The translations under genes and the position numbers were made by a program. 64,000 nt of DNA, from NCBI RefSeq assembly GCF_036227205.1, contig NZ_CP109442.1:5952001-6016000 (forward strand). Reading direction: 5' to 3'. Below are positions 63,667 to 64,000 of this stretch, piece by piece. The notes beneath the pieces are model-generated. The model saw only the letters and a list, made by a program, of their open reading frames with translations. It ran no database searches and was not told the DNA's origin. Source of the DNA: Amycolatopsis sp. NBC_01480. Lineage in GTDB: Bacteria > Actinomycetota > Actinomycetes > Mycobacteriales > Pseudonocardiaceae. The stretch's first letter is position 1. Each line of letters begins with the position of its first letter.

Positions 63667-64000
63667 TCAGATGCCGCCCTCCGCGACCGGCCGGAGTTTG
63701 CTCGCGCCGGGGCCGAAGCGGGCCAGTTCGTCGTCCGCGTTGTACAGGCCGCAGCTGCGTAGCGACAGGCAGCCGCAGCCGACGCAGCCCGTCAGGCGGT
63801 CTCGGAGGCGTTGCAGGGCGTCGATGCGGGCGTCCAGTTCGTACTGCCACTCGCGGGACAGGCGGGCCCAATCGGCCTTCGTCGGCGCGTGGTCGTCGGG
63901 CAGGGTGGACAGGGCTTCGCTGATGTCCTCCAGGGAGAGGCCAACGCGTTGCGCGGCGCGCACGAACGCGATCCGCCGCAGCACCGAGCGCGGGTAGCGG
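63667..64000 (-). CDS. soxR: Redox-sensitive regulator SoxR (MerR family), N-terminus beyond window
   Basis: About 110 C-terminal residues are visible; the frame stays open to the window edge. The MerR dimerisation helix (SREWQYELDARIDALQRLRD) is followed by the [2Fe-2S] motif GCVGCGCLSLRSCGLYN, the four-cysteine signature of SoxR. SoxR senses redox-active compounds and activates target genes by distorting promoter DNA; in actinobacteria it answers endogenous pigments or antibiotics. It lies 35 nt upstream of kptA on the same strand. Confidence 0.92.
   Translation of the reverse strand, partial: RYPRSVLRRIAFVRAAQRVGLSLEDISEALSTLPDDHAPTKADWARLSREWQYELDARIDALQRLRDRLTGCVGCGCLSLRSCGLYNADDELARFGPGASKLRPVAEGGI

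Overview
The window comes from a high-GC actinobacterium, most likely a member of the Pseudonocardiaceae (Amycolatopsis-like). The evidence is the pervasive G/C third positions, frequent GTG starts, many apparently leaderless genes, a mycobacterial-type biotin/NAD/histidine gene order, and a type VII secretion system (T7SS) locus. The genus is an inference; no rRNA is present.

1-5.2 kb: end of a DEDDh exonuclease gene, a NYN-domain protein, a small Cys-rich protein, a secreted NlpC/P60 peptidoglycan hydrolase behind a long untranslated leader, and a PimB-type mannosyltransferase. This resembles the M. tuberculosis Rv2191-Rv2190c-Rv2188c neighbourhood. 5.4-7.7 kb: a degenerate uridine-kinase-like protein, an SRPBCC protein and a cytochrome P450.

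7.7-16.8 kb: biotin genes bioA, bioD, bioB and the BioB auxiliary protein. They are interrupted by two tandem genes that each fuse a SulP anion transporter to a beta-carbonic anhydrase. bioF is not in the window. 16.8-21.9 kb: a LON-substrate-binding-domain protein, the NrtR-type NAD regulator with a clear palindromic operator, and the overlapping nadA-nadB-nadC operon.

22-53 kb: a large, scattered T7SS island between the nad genes and the his operon. It has EccB, EccC, EccD and EccE; a mycosin that has lost all three catalytic residues; WXG100 proteins; a PPE-like protein; an ESX-headed DUF1023 hydrolase; and several ESX-headed putative substrates in one operon with eccD. It also has a 1594-residue RHS polymorphic toxin with a WXG-type head and an ADP-ribosyltransferase-like tail, followed by a probable immunity/adaptor gene, and two paralogous orphan response regulators. 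EccA is not seen. Passenger genes inside the island include an AMP-dependent ligase, an aminoglycoside/lincosamide-type nucleotidyltransferase, a trypsin-like protease and a PL7 alginate lyase.

53-64 kb: a WYL regulator divergent from an SDR that lacks its catalytic Tyr, a nitrilase-family hydrolase, hisD-hisC-(26-codon coupled ORF)-hisB, an RNase Z-like MBL protein, a small membrane protein, an MMPL exporter divergent from a TetR regulator across five regularly spaced operators, KptA, and the end of soxR.

Dispersed through the window are five copies of a 46-nt palindrome, all intergenic or at a gene's stop codon, plus three other long inverted repeats at convergent gene ends. I saw no tRNA, rRNA, CRISPR array, transposase or phage gene.
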